64,000 bases of DNA from positions 4,712,001 through 4,776,000 of the forward strand of contig NZ_CP095552.1 of the NCBI RefSeq assembly GCF_023078355.1. Reading direction: 5' to 3'. The translations under genes were made by a program, and so were the position numbers. Below, in pieces: positions 44,081-54,372 of the stretch. This stretch comes from Gordonia hongkongensis (GTDB taxonomy: Bacteria; Actinomycetota; Actinomycetes; Mycobacteriales; Mycobacteriaceae). Numbering within the stretch: the stretch's first letter is position 1; each line of letters begins with the position of its first letter. The notes below the pieces were generated by a model. The model was not told the DNA's origin and did not search any database. It worked only from the letters and a program-made list of their open reading frames with translations.

Positions 44081-45268
44081 TCACAGGCTGATGCGGAGGC
44101 CGTCCCACTCGTGGTCGTGCATGAAACCCTCCGCCAGCCCGACCCGGTACTTGAGGCAGCTGCGCAGGATCCCGCCATAGGCGAACGGGAGCATCAGCGC
44201 GGGCTTCTGGTCGCCCGGACTGCTGACGACATCGGACGCGCCGCGGAAGTCGCGGACGAAGTCGCGCAGGGTCCGGTCCTTGCGCGACGACGGACGCCAC
44301 CCGTAGAGCAGCATGCCCAGCCCGATCATCTTGTCCACGCCCGACCCGGGCGTGATCGGTCCGTCGTCGGGATCCCAGGTCCCGAGGAACGCGCGATCGA
44401 CACCGTCCTCGGGCGTGAACATCATGATCCCGCTCGTGGCGCGCGGATTGCACTCGATGCAGAACAGGTCGCCGCCACCGTTCCGATCCTCGATGAAGTC
44501 GAACCCGATCTGGCCGGTGAAGTTCGCCCGGCGAACGAAATCGCTGACCCACTCGGCGATCCGCGAATGATCCACGGACCGGAAGTTGAGGCACGAACTG
44601 CCGTCGATGGCGTAGTCCACCGGATACGTGGCGTGGGCGTGGACGCGGCCCTCATGGCAGACCGAATACGTGCAGAAGTTGTTCCCCGACGCCCACTCCT
44701 GTGCGATCCACGGGTTCTGCTCATCGTGTTCGAGCCAGGTGAGCGGATCGTCGGGAGTCACCTTGTGAACCTTCTGCGAGCCCCGCGAATAGCAGTGTTT
44801 GAGCGCGAACGGCTTGGTGAAATCGAGCGATCCGACGTCCTCGGGTCCGGACACCCGCGCGAACTTGCGCGTCGGGATTCCGAGTTCGACGAGCAGCTCC
44901 TGGAAGTCGTACTTGTTGTGCAGGCGGTTCTCGGTGGTGAAATCGGAGAGGAACAGCCGACATTCGGGCGGGAACACCTCGGCGAGCATCGCGATGATGT
45001 CGGTCTCCTCGTGCACCGGGATCACCATGTCGACGTCGTTGTCGGCCACGATCCGGGCGAGGGCGAGACAGTATGCGAGCGGCTCGAACTTCGGCGGGGG
45101 CACGCGGTGAAAGTCGCTCACCGCGTTGGAGAATCGGCCGATCCCGACCGGGATGGAGTCGACGATGCTAACCCGGTGACCCGCCGCGGCCATGAGCCGC
45201 GCGAGTTCCAGGGTGAGGAACGATCTGCCGAATGTGATCAGTACATGGGTTTGTCCGGCGCTGTTCAC
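44081..45268 (-). CDS. ATP-grasp ligase-like enzyme
   Basis: 395 residues. The fold order is a pre-ATP-grasp Rossmann-like domain (HVLITFGRSFLTLELARLMAAAGH, here as VLITFGRSFLTLELARLM), then the ATP-grasp domain with KPFALKHCYSRGSQ for nucleotide binding and GFDFIEDRNGGGDLFCIECNPRATSG for the metal-binding Glu/Asn set. It resembles carbamoyl-phosphate-synthase-like stand-alone ligases that join a carboxylate and an amine or thiol. Start GTG 45268 fits the first strand; the open frame continues upstream without family-like sequence. Substrates unknown. Confidence 0.82.
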   Translation of the reverse strand: MNSAGQTHVLITFGRSFLTLELARLMAAAGHRVSIVDSIPVGIGRFSNAVSDFHRVPPPKFEPLAYCLALARIVADNDVDMVIPVHEETDIIAMLAEVFPPECRLFLSDFTTENRLHNKYDFQELLVELGIPTRKFARVSGPEDVGSLDFTKPFALKHCYSRGSQKVHKVTPDDPLTWLEHDEQNPWIAQEWASGNNFCTYSVCHEGRVHAHATYPVDYAIDGSSCLNFRSVDHSRIAEWVSDFVRRANFTGQIGFDFIEDRNGGGDLFCIECNPRATSGIMMFTPEDGVDRAFLGTWDPDDGPITPGSGVDKMIGLGMLLYGWRPSSRKDRTLRDFVRDFRGASDVVSSPGDQKPALMLPFAYGGILRSCLKYRVGLAEGFMHDHEWDGLRISL

Positions 45269-45538
45269 CCGAGCGAGTGTAGTGCCGACGGGCCCTGAGC
45301 ACGGAAGCCGGACGGCCTGCGAAAAAATTCGGTCAGGTCGGGAATCTTCAGTACCGCCCTGTCGGTTCACCCTGCTAGCTTTTTGCACGATCGGCCGGTC
45401 CGGGTGCTTCGCTTCCGGTTGCGGAACAGCAGTTGCGGAGCAGCGCTGGTGCGGCCCGAGCCGATCGCGTGCGTACGCAGTCGGGGTGGTCGTCGGTCCG
45501 AGCCTGTCGAGGCTCATCCGGGCCGAGTTGGAGGAGGC

Positions 45539-46591
45539 ATGCAGCTGTTCGTCATCGGCGTCATCGCCGCGTGCCTCGCCGCAGTCGCCTACGGGATGTC
45601 CACGGTCTTGCGCGCGCTCGGCGCCCGCCGCGTGGCAGAAGCCGCTGCCGACGAGGGTGAGGGCATCACCACCGAGAACGGCGCACCGACCCTCTCGTCC
45701 ACGATGTCGACGCTGGTCGATCCGGCCTTCATCCTCGGCACGACACTGGTCGTCCTCGGCTTCGCGGGTGGCGCCCTCGCTGCCCGGTTCCTACCGCTGT
45801 TCCTCTCGCAGACCATCGTGTCGGCCAACCTGGTCATCACCGCCCTGCTCGGCACGATCATCCTCAACATCGCGCTGCACACCCGCGAATGGGTCGCCAT
45901 CTGGCTGGTCGTGACGTCGCTCTGCCTGCTCGGCGTGGCGTCGTCCCATCACACCGGCGGCGGCGAAGAGGTCGGATTCCACTGGGGTCTGTTCGTCGCG
46001 ACGCTCGCCCTCTGCGCTCTTGCTCTGGTGGGCGTCTACAACCTCGGTCCGGCGGGCGCCATCGTCGGCGGCGCATCGGCGGGTCTGCTGTTCGGCATCA
46101 TCGCCATCGCCGTGCGCATCCTCGACGGAATCCAGCCGTTCGATCCCGTGGCGCTGCTGACCGATCCGGCCGCCTGGACCATCGCCGCCGCGGGCGCGGT
46201 GGGCTTCTACGTCCAGACCGTCGCCCTGCAGCTCGGCGCGGTGAACGGGGTGACCGCGGTGCTCGTGGTCGGCGAGACGGCCGGCCCGAGCCTGGTCGGG
46301 GTCGTCTTCCTCGATGACACGGCCAAACCCGGACTCGGCTGGCTGGCCATCCTCGGTTTCGTCGGCGCGGTCATCGGTGCCGTGCTGGTCGCCTGGTACG
46401 GCTCGGTCGACCCGGATCACCTCGGCGAGGCACCGCCCATGAAGGGCGGGTGGCGCCGTGGCCGCGAAGAACCCGCCTCCGACGAGGAGCAGGGAGCATC
46501 CCCGGCAGACGCCGATCCCGAGGTCGCGGATGCCGATCTGTGGACGACCGACGACCCCGTCTTCGAGAGCCGGGACTCCCGGCGCACCTGA
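45539..46591 (+). CDS. DMT-like multi-pass membrane protein
   Basis: 350 residues with nine or ten helices and a charged C-terminal tail (residues about 300-350, rich in Asp/Glu). The helix pattern and the start FVIGVIAACLAAVAYGMSTVL resemble drug/metabolite-transporter-type (EamA) proteins. ATG 45539 follows a perfect GAGGAGG. The 270 bp upstream (45269-45538) separate it from the divergent ATP-grasp gene and hold no gene I can support. Function unknown. Confidence 0.78.
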   Translation: MQLFVIGVIAACLAAVAYGMSTVLRALGARRVAEAAADEGEGITTENGAPTLSSTMSTLVDPAFILGTTLVVLGFAGGALAARFLPLFLSQTIVSANLVITALLGTIILNIALHTREWVAIWLVVTSLCLLGVASSHHTGGGEEVGFHWGLFVATLALCALALVGVYNLGPAGAIVGGASAGLLFGIIAIAVRILDGIQPFDPVALLTDPAAWTIAAAGAVGFYVQTVALQLGAVNGVTAVLVVGETAGPSLVGVVFLDDTAKPGLGWLAILGFVGAVIGAVLVAWYGSVDPDHLGEAPPMKGGWRRGREEPASDEEQGASPADADPEVADADLWTTDDPVFESRDSRRT

Positions 46592-46653
46592 CGCTCCCGC
46601 TCTCGTCGTCGCAGGTGGTTGACACCCGCCCCGCTGATGGAGAGGGTGGGTTG

Positions 46654-47520
46654 ATGACATCGACCAGCACGGGCTCCGCTGCCCGGCTCGCCTACGAAAC
46701 CCTCGAACCCTTCCACATCCTGGCCTACTTCAACCCGGGACTGAAAGGCGCGCAGGCAGACACCGGGCTCGATCCCTACGCCTTCTACGTCGGTGCGCGC
46801 GGAGCGCCGTTCGGTCCGTGCGCGGCCTCGGTCGTCGCCTCCGCCTTCTACAACTTCAACCACGAACTCATCGCGAAGGGCTGGACGGCCGCCGTCGACG
46901 CCGGGCTCGACCGGGTCCACGAACGACGCAATCAGATGCTCGACGACTCGCTGCGAGAGATCCTCGGCGAGTCCATCGACGACTCCCTCCTCGACGAACT
47001 CGCCTCCGCCTATTACGATCTGGCCGCCCGACTACCCCTCGGCGGACGCCCGCTCGCTGCCGCGTGGTCGACGGCCCCGCGACCGGACACCGCGCGCCTA
47101 CGGCTGTGGCACGCCATCGCGATTCTCCGAGAGTGGCGCGGCGACAACCACATCGCCGCTCTCGCCCTCAACGGTCTGAACGGCTTCGACGCGGCCGTCT
47201 TCCACGAGTCGCAGCTTCCCGACCCCACGGTTCGTCGTCCCACCCTGGGCAAGCGCATCGTGCTGATGACCCGCGGCTGGTCCGAACAGGACTGGCAGGA
47301 CAGCGTCGATCGCCTGGTCGATGCCGGGCTGGCCGAGCGCGTTGAGGACGGGCACCGTCTCACCGCTTCCGGCGCGGCGACCTACGACGACATCGAGGCC
47401 ACCACCGATGCTGTCGGAGAAGCCATCTGGGCCGGCACCGACGACCTCCTCACCCGGACGAGACCGGTCGTGAAAGCCGTCATCGATGCCGGAATCCTGC
47501 CGGGAACGAGGACGAAGTGA
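46654..47520 (+). CDS. SCO6745/SalK-family protein
   Basis: 288 residues of the SCO6745 family, helical proteins with MarR-like C-terminal parts found in actinobacteria and some antibiotic clusters. Visible blocks: TLEPFHILAYFNPGL, APFGPCAASVVASAFYNFNHEL and SEQDWQDSVDRLVDAGLAER. ATG 46654 after GAGAGGGTGGG. Its stop overlaps the start of the next gene, so they are translationally coupled. Reaction unknown. Confidence 0.8.
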   Translation: MTSTSTGSAARLAYETLEPFHILAYFNPGLKGAQADTGLDPYAFYVGARGAPFGPCAASVVASAFYNFNHELIAKGWTAAVDAGLDRVHERRNQMLDDSLREILGESIDDSLLDELASAYYDLAARLPLGGRPLAAAWSTAPRPDTARLRLWHAIAILREWRGDNHIAALALNGLNGFDAAVFHESQLPDPTVRRPTLGKRIVLMTRGWSEQDWQDSVDRLVDAGLAERVEDGHRLTASGAATYDDIEATTDAVGEAIWAGTDDLLTRTRPVVKAVIDAGILPGTRTK

Positions 47521-47987
47521 GCGCGCCCGCCGGCGGCTTCGAGGACCTGCGGGCGATCGAGAGCCTCAAGTATCGATACCTGCGATCCCTCGACACCAAG
47601 GACTGGGCGACGTTCGAGTCGACGCTCACCGAGGACGTCACCGGTAACTACGGTGAGAGCCTGGCCTTCTCGAATCGGAACGAGCTGGTCGGATACATGC
47701 GCGAGAACGTCGGTCCCGCAGTCATCACCGAACATCGTGTCGCACACCCGGAGATCGAGATCGACGGGGACACCGCACGCGGACGCTGGTACCTGCAGGA
47801 CCGGGTCATCGTCGCCGGGTTCTCCTTCATGCTCATCGGGGCGGCGTTCTACGACGACACCTACCGCCGCACCGCAGACGGATGGCGGATCAGCAGTACC
47901 GGTTATGACCGCACGTACGAGGCCACCGTCGGGCTCGCCGACGTGCCGAGCTTCGCACTGAAGGTCGGTCCCGCAGTCCAGGTCTGA
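47517..47987 (+). CDS. SnoaL/NTF2-like protein
   Basis: 156 residues of the NTF2-like alpha+beta fold: AIESLKYRYLRSLDTKDW helix pair, VITEHRVAHPEIEIDGDTA and GRWYLQDR strands. Relatives act as small cyclases, dehydratases or binding proteins. GTG 47517 overlaps the preceding stop (GTGA). Part of the same transcript as the SCO6745-family gene and perhaps the phosphoribosyltransferase after it. Confidence 0.85.
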   Translation: MSAPAGGFEDLRAIESLKYRYLRSLDTKDWATFESTLTEDVTGNYGESLAFSNRNELVGYMRENVGPAVITEHRVAHPEIEIDGDTARGRWYLQDRVIVAGFSFMLIGAAFYDDTYRRTADGWRISSTGYDRTYEATVGLADVPSFALKVGPAVQV

Positions 47988-47996
47988 GGCCTGCCC

Positions 47997-48683
47997 ATGC
48001 GCGCCCGCATCTTCGCCGACCGCCGCGAGGCGGGTCGGTTGCTGGGTGCGCGGGTCGTCGAAGTCCGGTACGGCGACGGGGTTCCGGAGGCCGGTGCGAC
48101 AGAACCTGTCGTCCTGGGACTCGCGCGCGGCGGGGTTCCGGTCGCCCGCGAGGTCGCCGACGCCATCGCGGCGTCGACAGGCAGGTGCGCGATGGATGTG
48201 CTGGTGGTGCGCAAGATCGGGGCGCCCGGCCACGAGGAGTTCGCCATGGGCGCGCTCACCGCGCACCACCTGGTGGTCAACGACGACATACCGCGTCGGC
48301 TCGGGGTGTCCCGCAGCGAGTTCGACGAGGCCGCCGATCGACAGCGGCGCATCCTCGACGACCGCGAACGACGTTACCGCGGCGGACGTCCCGGCACCGA
48401 GCTCGGCGGTCGGACGGTCATCCTGGTCGACGACGGTCTCGCCACCGGGTCGAGCATGGCCGTCGCGGTCGACTCCGTCCGGTCCGCCGGCGCCACCCAC
48501 GTGGTGGTGGCGGTACCCACGGCACCCTCCGATTCGATTCAGCGACTGCGGGATCGGGGCGCCGACGACGTGATCGTCCTCGTGACGCCGGAACCGTTCC
48601 GGGCCGTCGGCCTGTCCTACGGCGACTTCACTCAGGTGGACGACGACGAGGTGATCGCGGCCCTCAGCCGGCCGGGCGACTGA
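47997..48683 (+). CDS. Phosphoribosyltransferase-domain protein
   Basis: 228 residues. The PRPP-binding loop VILVDDGLATGSSMAVAV and the LARGGVPVAREVA segment identify a type I phosphoribosyltransferase of the COG1926 group, often annotated as predicted phosphoribosyltransferase. The long linker with RQRRILDDRERRYRGG is typical. ATG 47997, nine bases after the previous stop. Base substrate unknown. Confidence 0.86.
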   Translation: MRARIFADRREAGRLLGARVVEVRYGDGVPEAGATEPVVLGLARGGVPVAREVADAIAASTGRCAMDVLVVRKIGAPGHEEFAMGALTAHHLVVNDDIPRRLGVSRSEFDEAADRQRRILDDRERRYRGGRPGTELGGRTVILVDDGLATGSSMAVAVDSVRSAGATHVVVAVPTAPSDSIQRLRDRGADDVIVLVTPEPFRAVGLSYGDFTQVDDDEVIAALSRPGD

Positions 48684-48701
48684 GCCGTCGAGGACCGCAC
48701 T

Positions 48702-48768
48702 GGAAACCACCCGTCCGAGGGGCACCGGCGACCTGTCGTCGACTGTCCGTTTCCTGCGGGTGGTTTTC
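48702..48768. terminator. Inverted repeat between convergent genes
   Basis: GGAAACCACCCG (48702-48713) pairs with CGGGTGGTTTTC (48757-48768) at 11 of 12 positions around a 43-nt loop, and the right arm overlaps the stop codon of the LuxR gene. It may act as a terminator for one or both converging transcripts. Confidence 0.45.
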
Positions 48769-51373
48769 AGCCGGGCTTTCGCTGGTCTTTGAGGAGTAGC
48801 TCGGCAAGCTCGGCACGGTCACCCACATCCAGCTTGGTGTAGGCGCGGAACAGATGCCCTTCGACGGTGCGGACCGAGACGGTGAGTCGCTGCGCGATGT
48901 CCTTGTTGGACAAGCCCGCCGCCGCGAGGTTGGCGATCTCCCGCTCGCGCGAGGTCAACGGCAACGGTTGCGCAGCCGAGATCAGCGCCGGAGTCCGCAG
49001 GCCACCGCACTGCGACGCCAGTCGGTTCGCCACCGCGGCCGACGCCACGGTCGCGGACCGTCTGCCCGCCGCGTCGTGCAGGACACTGGCCTGCGCGGCC
49101 GCGTCCGCGGCGGACAGACACACCCCGGAGTCCTCGAACGCCGTCGAGCACAGATCGAGTTCGACCGCATCACCGTCGCGGAGGGCCGCGGCGTGGCGCG
49201 CGTACAGATCCGAGAGCGGACCGTCGACGCGCTCGGCCAGTTCGGTGAGCCGGTCGGCGACGCCGCCGTCCCCGAACCGGGCGGCGGTGTGCAGGGCCTC
49301 GGCCTCCACCGCGAACTGACCGGCGGCACGGGCGGATGCGGCCGCGGAGTGCGCGAGTTCGACGGCGGGCGTGACGGTTCCGGCGGCCGCCGACTGCCAG
49401 GCCGCCGCGATGGCGAGCATGGGCCCGAAGACGGCCACATGCTTGCCGGACCGCTTTCGCGCCTTGGCCAGCGCGGCCGCGGCACGGTCGGCCTGTCCCA
49501 GCGCACTCAGGGCCTGCACCAGGAAGATGTGGGCCGGGAAGTTCCACGACTCGGAGAACCGGCCACTGTCGAGGATGGCGAGGGTCTGCTCCATCCGCCG
49601 GGTCACCGAGGCGCACGATCCGCGGGCGAGTTCGACTGCGGCGACGAGTATTCCGGACATCGCCCAGCCCAGGTACTGCGCGGCCTGCGCGGCGGACACG
49701 AAACGCCCCGCGGCGCCGTCCGCGTCGTCGAGTCGGCCGGTGAGGGTCAGCGCGAGGGTCTCGCCGAAACCGGTGGGGAACCGGAGCAATCCGTCCACCT
49801 CGACCTCGCGCGAGTGTTCGGCCAGCGCCCCGACCTCCGCTCCCCGACCGGCGACCGCACGGGCGAGGCTGCCACCGAAGACCGCCCACTCCACCGCCCA
49901 CGGCAGCGCCCTGGATTCGGCGAGGACGGTGTCGGACAGCGTGATCGCCTCGTCGATCCGGTTCTCGAAGAGGGCGCACGCCGAGGCGATTCCGGTGACG
50001 ATCGGCGTGAGTGCCGGGTGGGTGACCCGCTCGGTCAGCAACCGCAGGATCTCGTCGGCCCGATCAGCGTCGCCCAGAGCCCAGAACGTGTTGCCGATGA
50101 TCGAATTGCCCCACAGCACGAGTCGACCCTCGTCGAGATCGTCGGGCGAGAAGCGGGACAGGATGTCCCGCGCCTCGTCCGGATGCCCCTGCCACATGAC
50201 CGCCCGCGCGAGCAACTCGGCCTCCTCGAGTCCACCGCCCTCGTCGAGCGCCGCCCGCGCGAATCGCTCGCCGAGCGGCGTCTGCGCGAGGTTCAGGGCA
50301 TCGCGTGCGGCGGTCCGTACCAGCGCGAGGTCGATCTCCACGTCGCTCTCGATCGCGAGATCGGCGAGCCGAATCCGCTCGGCCGGGGTGTTCGTGGGCC
50401 GTGACTGCAACGCCTCGACGAGCCGGCCACGCAGCCGCCGCGACGACACGAGACCCAGGCGGCGCCGGATCACCTCACCGAACAGCGGATGGTGGAAGGC
50501 GACGTCGAGACGCCGCCCGTCGCGGGTGATGCGCACCAGCCCGGCGATCTCCGCCTCTTCGACGGCTTCTTCGCCGGCGAGCTCGGCGAGGACGTCGATG
50601 TCGAGGGGTTCGCACAGACTGAGGTATTTGAGGGCCCCGAGAACCGGCGCGTCGAGTTGCTCGATCCGCCCCTCGAGCAGCGATGCGAGCTCCGAGGTGA
50701 TGGCGGCGCGTCCGCGTAGCTGCCACACGCCGTTGACCTGCCGCAGCGTGTCGGCCTGCCGCGCACCGTCGACGAGATGCCGTAGGAACAGGGCGTTCCC
50801 ACCGGAGGCCTCCCACATGAGATCGGCCGAATGCTCCTCGAGCTGCCCGCCGAGCACTGACTCGATGAGGTCGACGCTCTGCTCTTTGGTGAACGGCGAC
50901 AACGTGATCCGCGTGAGGTGATTGTCCTTCCACAGCGAGGTCACCGCATCCGGGACGGTCTCGCCGCTGCGGACCGTCGCGACGATGTGCACCGCACGGT
51001 CGATCGCGAGCTGATGCAGCAGCGTCGCCGACAGTTCGTCGAGCAGGTGGGCGTCGTCGACCCCGATCACGACATCGCCGTCGGCGAGGAGCGATTCACG
51101 GGCCGCCGCAAGGTAGGTGACCGGATCGCTCGACGTCGCCGGACCGACGAGATGCGCGAACACACCGAGCGGGATCGAGCGCGCGGACTCGGTGCCCGCC
51201 ACCCAGCGCACCCCGGTCGGCAACTCGGCGGTGACGTGCCGGGCGAGGGTCGTCTTGCCCACGCCGGAGTCACCGGTCAGGACCACCCCACAGCCGGTCG
51301 TCTCACCCCTGAGGGCCGCCTGGATCGTGCGGAACTCCCGATCGCGCTCGACGAGCGGCCAATTCGTGGACAT
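48767..51373 (-). CDS. LAL-type LuxR-family transcriptional regulator with ATPase domain
   Basis: 868 residues. The N-terminal AAA ATPase has Walker A GDSGVGKTT (about 34-42) and Walker B-like VVIGVDDAHLL. A long TPR-like helical middle follows. The C-terminal GerE/LuxR helix-turn-helix is LTSREREIANLAAAGLSNKD followed by RLTVSVRTVEGHLFRAYTKL. Such large ATP-binding regulators respond to inducers and activate catabolic or secondary-metabolite genes; the target is not visible. ATG 51373. The nearest co-directed genes are an ABC exporter pair just upstream. Confidence 0.92.
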   Translation of the reverse strand: MSTNWPLVERDREFRTIQAALRGETTGCGVVLTGDSGVGKTTLARHVTAELPTGVRWVAGTESARSIPLGVFAHLVGPATSSDPVTYLAAARESLLADGDVVIGVDDAHLLDELSATLLHQLAIDRAVHIVATVRSGETVPDAVTSLWKDNHLTRITLSPFTKEQSVDLIESVLGGQLEEHSADLMWEASGGNALFLRHLVDGARQADTLRQVNGVWQLRGRAAITSELASLLEGRIEQLDAPVLGALKYLSLCEPLDIDVLAELAGEEAVEEAEIAGLVRITRDGRRLDVAFHHPLFGEVIRRRLGLVSSRRLRGRLVEALQSRPTNTPAERIRLADLAIESDVEIDLALVRTAARDALNLAQTPLGERFARAALDEGGGLEEAELLARAVMWQGHPDEARDILSRFSPDDLDEGRLVLWGNSIIGNTFWALGDADRADEILRLLTERVTHPALTPIVTGIASACALFENRIDEAITLSDTVLAESRALPWAVEWAVFGGSLARAVAGRGAEVGALAEHSREVEVDGLLRFPTGFGETLALTLTGRLDDADGAAGRFVSAAQAAQYLGWAMSGILVAAVELARGSCASVTRRMEQTLAILDSGRFSESWNFPAHIFLVQALSALGQADRAAAALAKARKRSGKHVAVFGPMLAIAAAWQSAAAGTVTPAVELAHSAAASARAAGQFAVEAEALHTAARFGDGGVADRLTELAERVDGPLSDLYARHAAALRDGDAVELDLCSTAFEDSGVCLSAADAAAQASVLHDAAGRRSATVASAAVANRLASQCGGLRTPALISAAQPLPLTSREREIANLAAAGLSNKDIAQRLTVSVRTVEGHLFRAYTKLDVGDRAELAELLLKDQRKPG

Positions 51374-51500
51374 AACCGCGAATTTTAGTCTGCTGGGCCC
51401 TACAATGGGCCGCCCGGAAGCACCAATGTGGTCCGACCGGATGGCCCTGTCGACACGCGGCTAATCCCGGATTTGACATCGGCGGAAGAAAATCCGCGAA

Positions 51501-52247
51501 CTACGCATCCCGGGCATTGGTCACGGCCACTGCCGCCGCCAGCAACACGATCGTGAAGCCCGCGAAGTAGGCCAACGAACCGTAGGCGTTCCAGTGGAAC
51601 GTGTCGCTCCCGCCGGCGAGGAAGTTCCACCCGTTCAGGAACGGCAAGAACGACACGATGTGCTCGCCCACCCGCGGGAGCACCGACACGATCCGCTCGA
51701 GGGCCAGCATCCAGACGAGCACGATCGCCACCGCACCCGCCGAATGCCGCACCAACGCGCCCACCGCGAGGCCGATCAGCGCGCACAGCATCGCGAAAAC
51801 CGGCGTCCCCCAGAGATGCCGGACGGTCTCGGGCCCGGTCAGAGAGACTCCGACGCCGGCGAGCACCTGCGCCGCCACGACCGCGACGACGGACACGATG
51901 GCCACCACCGCGAACGAGAGTCCGCCGAACACGACCGCTTTCGCGAGGAGGACCTGTGGCCGACGCGGAATCGCCGCGAACGTCGGTCGGATCGTGCCGA
52001 AGCGATATTCGGTGGTCACGCCCAGGATCGACATGATCGCGAGCACCGCGACCCCGAACTGGTTGACGCCGAGCAGGAAGTCGTCGGTCAGGGTGTCGGT
52101 CTCACCGGGACTGCCGTAGGAACCGCCGGCGATGGCGCCGAGCAGCACCGCGAAGCCCAGGCCCAGCACCACGACGACGCCGAGGCACCAGTACGGCGAC
52201 CGGGTGCTGGCAAGTTTGATCCGTTCGGCGTTGATCGCGGCGATCAC
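51501..52247 (-). CDS. ABC-2-type exporter permease
   Basis: 248 residues with six hydrophobic helices and the ABC-2 opening IAAINAERIKLASTRSPYWC, then TTEYRFGTIRPTFAAIPRR, the coupling segment. GTG 52247 starts four bases after the ATPase stop, so the two are one unit. It would form the membrane part of an exporter for a lipid, peptide or drug; cargo unknown. Downstream, an imperfect CGGATTT/AAATCCG inverted repeat (51468-51495) may terminate it. Confidence 0.88.
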   Translation of the reverse strand: MIAAINAERIKLASTRSPYWCLGVVVVLGLGFAVLLGAIAGGSYGSPGETDTLTDDFLLGVNQFGVAVLAIMSILGVTTEYRFGTIRPTFAAIPRRPQVLLAKAVVFGGLSFAVVAIVSVVAVVAAQVLAGVGVSLTGPETVRHLWGTPVFAMLCALIGLAVGALVRHSAGAVAIVLVWMLALERIVSVLPRVGEHIVSFLPFLNGWNFLAGGSDTFHWNAYGSLAYFAGFTIVLLAAAVAVTNARDA

Positions 52248-52251
52248 CGGT

Positions 52252-53241
52252 TCACTCCCCGTGGTTCCCGACGGCCCGGTTGTGGGCGTCGGGGTTGTGG
52301 ACGTCGGGGTCGTGGACGGCGCGGTTGTCGACGGCGGTGTAGTCGACGGCGTGCGCCGTCATCGACATGAAGACCTCTTCCAGTGACGCCGACTCGGCGG
52401 CGAGTTCGTGCAGGGTGATGCCCGCGGCGGCGGCGAGGTCGCCGACCCGATCGGTCGTGGTGTCCGGCACGCGCATCACCGGGCGCCCGTGGGCATCCGG
52501 GTCGCCCGGCGCGGGATTCAGCCCCGCCGCCGCGAGCGCGGCGTGCAACTGTTCGAGCTGCGGGCCGCGCACCCGCACCGACTGCCGGGCCCGCCCGGTG
52601 AACTCCGCCACCGAACAGTCGGCGATCAGCCGGCCCCGCCCGATGACGACGAGATGGTCTGCGGTGAGCGACATCTCGGTGAGCAGATGGCTCGACACCA
52701 ACACCGTCCGCCCTTCCGCGGCGAGCTTACGCATGAACCCGCGGATCCACACGATGCCCTCCGGGTCGAGGCCGTTGACCGGCTCGTCGAACAGCAGCGT
52801 GTGCGGGTCGCCGATCAGGGCACCCGCCAGCCCGAGCCGCTGCGACATACCGAGCGAGAAGCCGCCGGCGCGCTTCTTGGCCACCGAGGTGAGCCCGACC
52901 GTCTCGAGCACCACGTCGACGCGGGCGGCCGGAATCCGGTTGCTCGCCGCGAGCCACCGCAGGTGGGACCGCGCACTGCGATTGGGATGCACCCACCGGG
53001 CGTCGAGCAGCGCACCGACCTGCCGCAGCGGATGCTCGAGGTCCCGGTAGCGCTGCCCGTTGATCGTCGCCGTGCCCGATGTCGGGCGGTCGAGTCCGAG
53101 CATCATCCGCATGGTCGTCGACTTGCCCGCACCGTTGGGCCCCAGGAAACCGGTGACCCGTCCCGGCCCCACCTCGAAGGTGAGGTCGTCGACCGCGCGT
53201 TGACCGCCGAAGTCCTTCGTCAGATTCGCTACCTGCAACAC
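52252..53241 (-). CDS. ABC-2 exporter ATPase with Asp/His-rich tail
   Basis: 329 residues. Walker A GPNGAGKST, signature FSLGMSQRLGLAGAL and Walker B TLLFDEPVNGLDP are complete, and SSHLLTEM carries the H-loop. It resembles DrrA/bcr-type exporters. After the domain ends near MSMTAHAVDY, the last 28 residues are a low-complexity series of Asp, Asn and His (VHNPDAHNRAVGNHGE) encoded by short GC-rich tandem DNA repeats. GTG start. Paired with the permease. Confidence 0.9.
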   Translation of the reverse strand: MLQVANLTKDFGGQRAVDDLTFEVGPGRVTGFLGPNGAGKSTTMRMMLGLDRPTSGTATINGQRYRDLEHPLRQVGALLDARWVHPNRSARSHLRWLAASNRIPAARVDVVLETVGLTSVAKKRAGGFSLGMSQRLGLAGALIGDPHTLLFDEPVNGLDPEGIVWIRGFMRKLAAEGRTVLVSSHLLTEMSLTADHLVVIGRGRLIADCSVAEFTGRARQSVRVRGPQLEQLHAALAAAGLNPAPGDPDAHGRPVMRVPDTTTDRVGDLAAAAGITLHELAAESASLEEVFMSMTAHAVDYTAVDNRAVHDPDVHNPDAHNRAVGNHGE

Positions 53242-53312
53242 GACTCGACCATAGCCGCCGAACCCCGAGCGGCCCGGTCTGTCATTCGGACGGCCTGCCG
53301 CGGGACCGCGCG

Positions 53313-54368
<1,056 letters not shown>

Positions 54369-54372
<4 letters not shown>

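Noticed and set aside
43741..45268. ATP-grasp-modified peptide (graspetide) system
   Set aside because: The small peptide has a Sec signal peptide and its mature part lacks the Thr/Ser plus Asp/Glu/Lys residues such ligases link, so adjacency alone does not support it.
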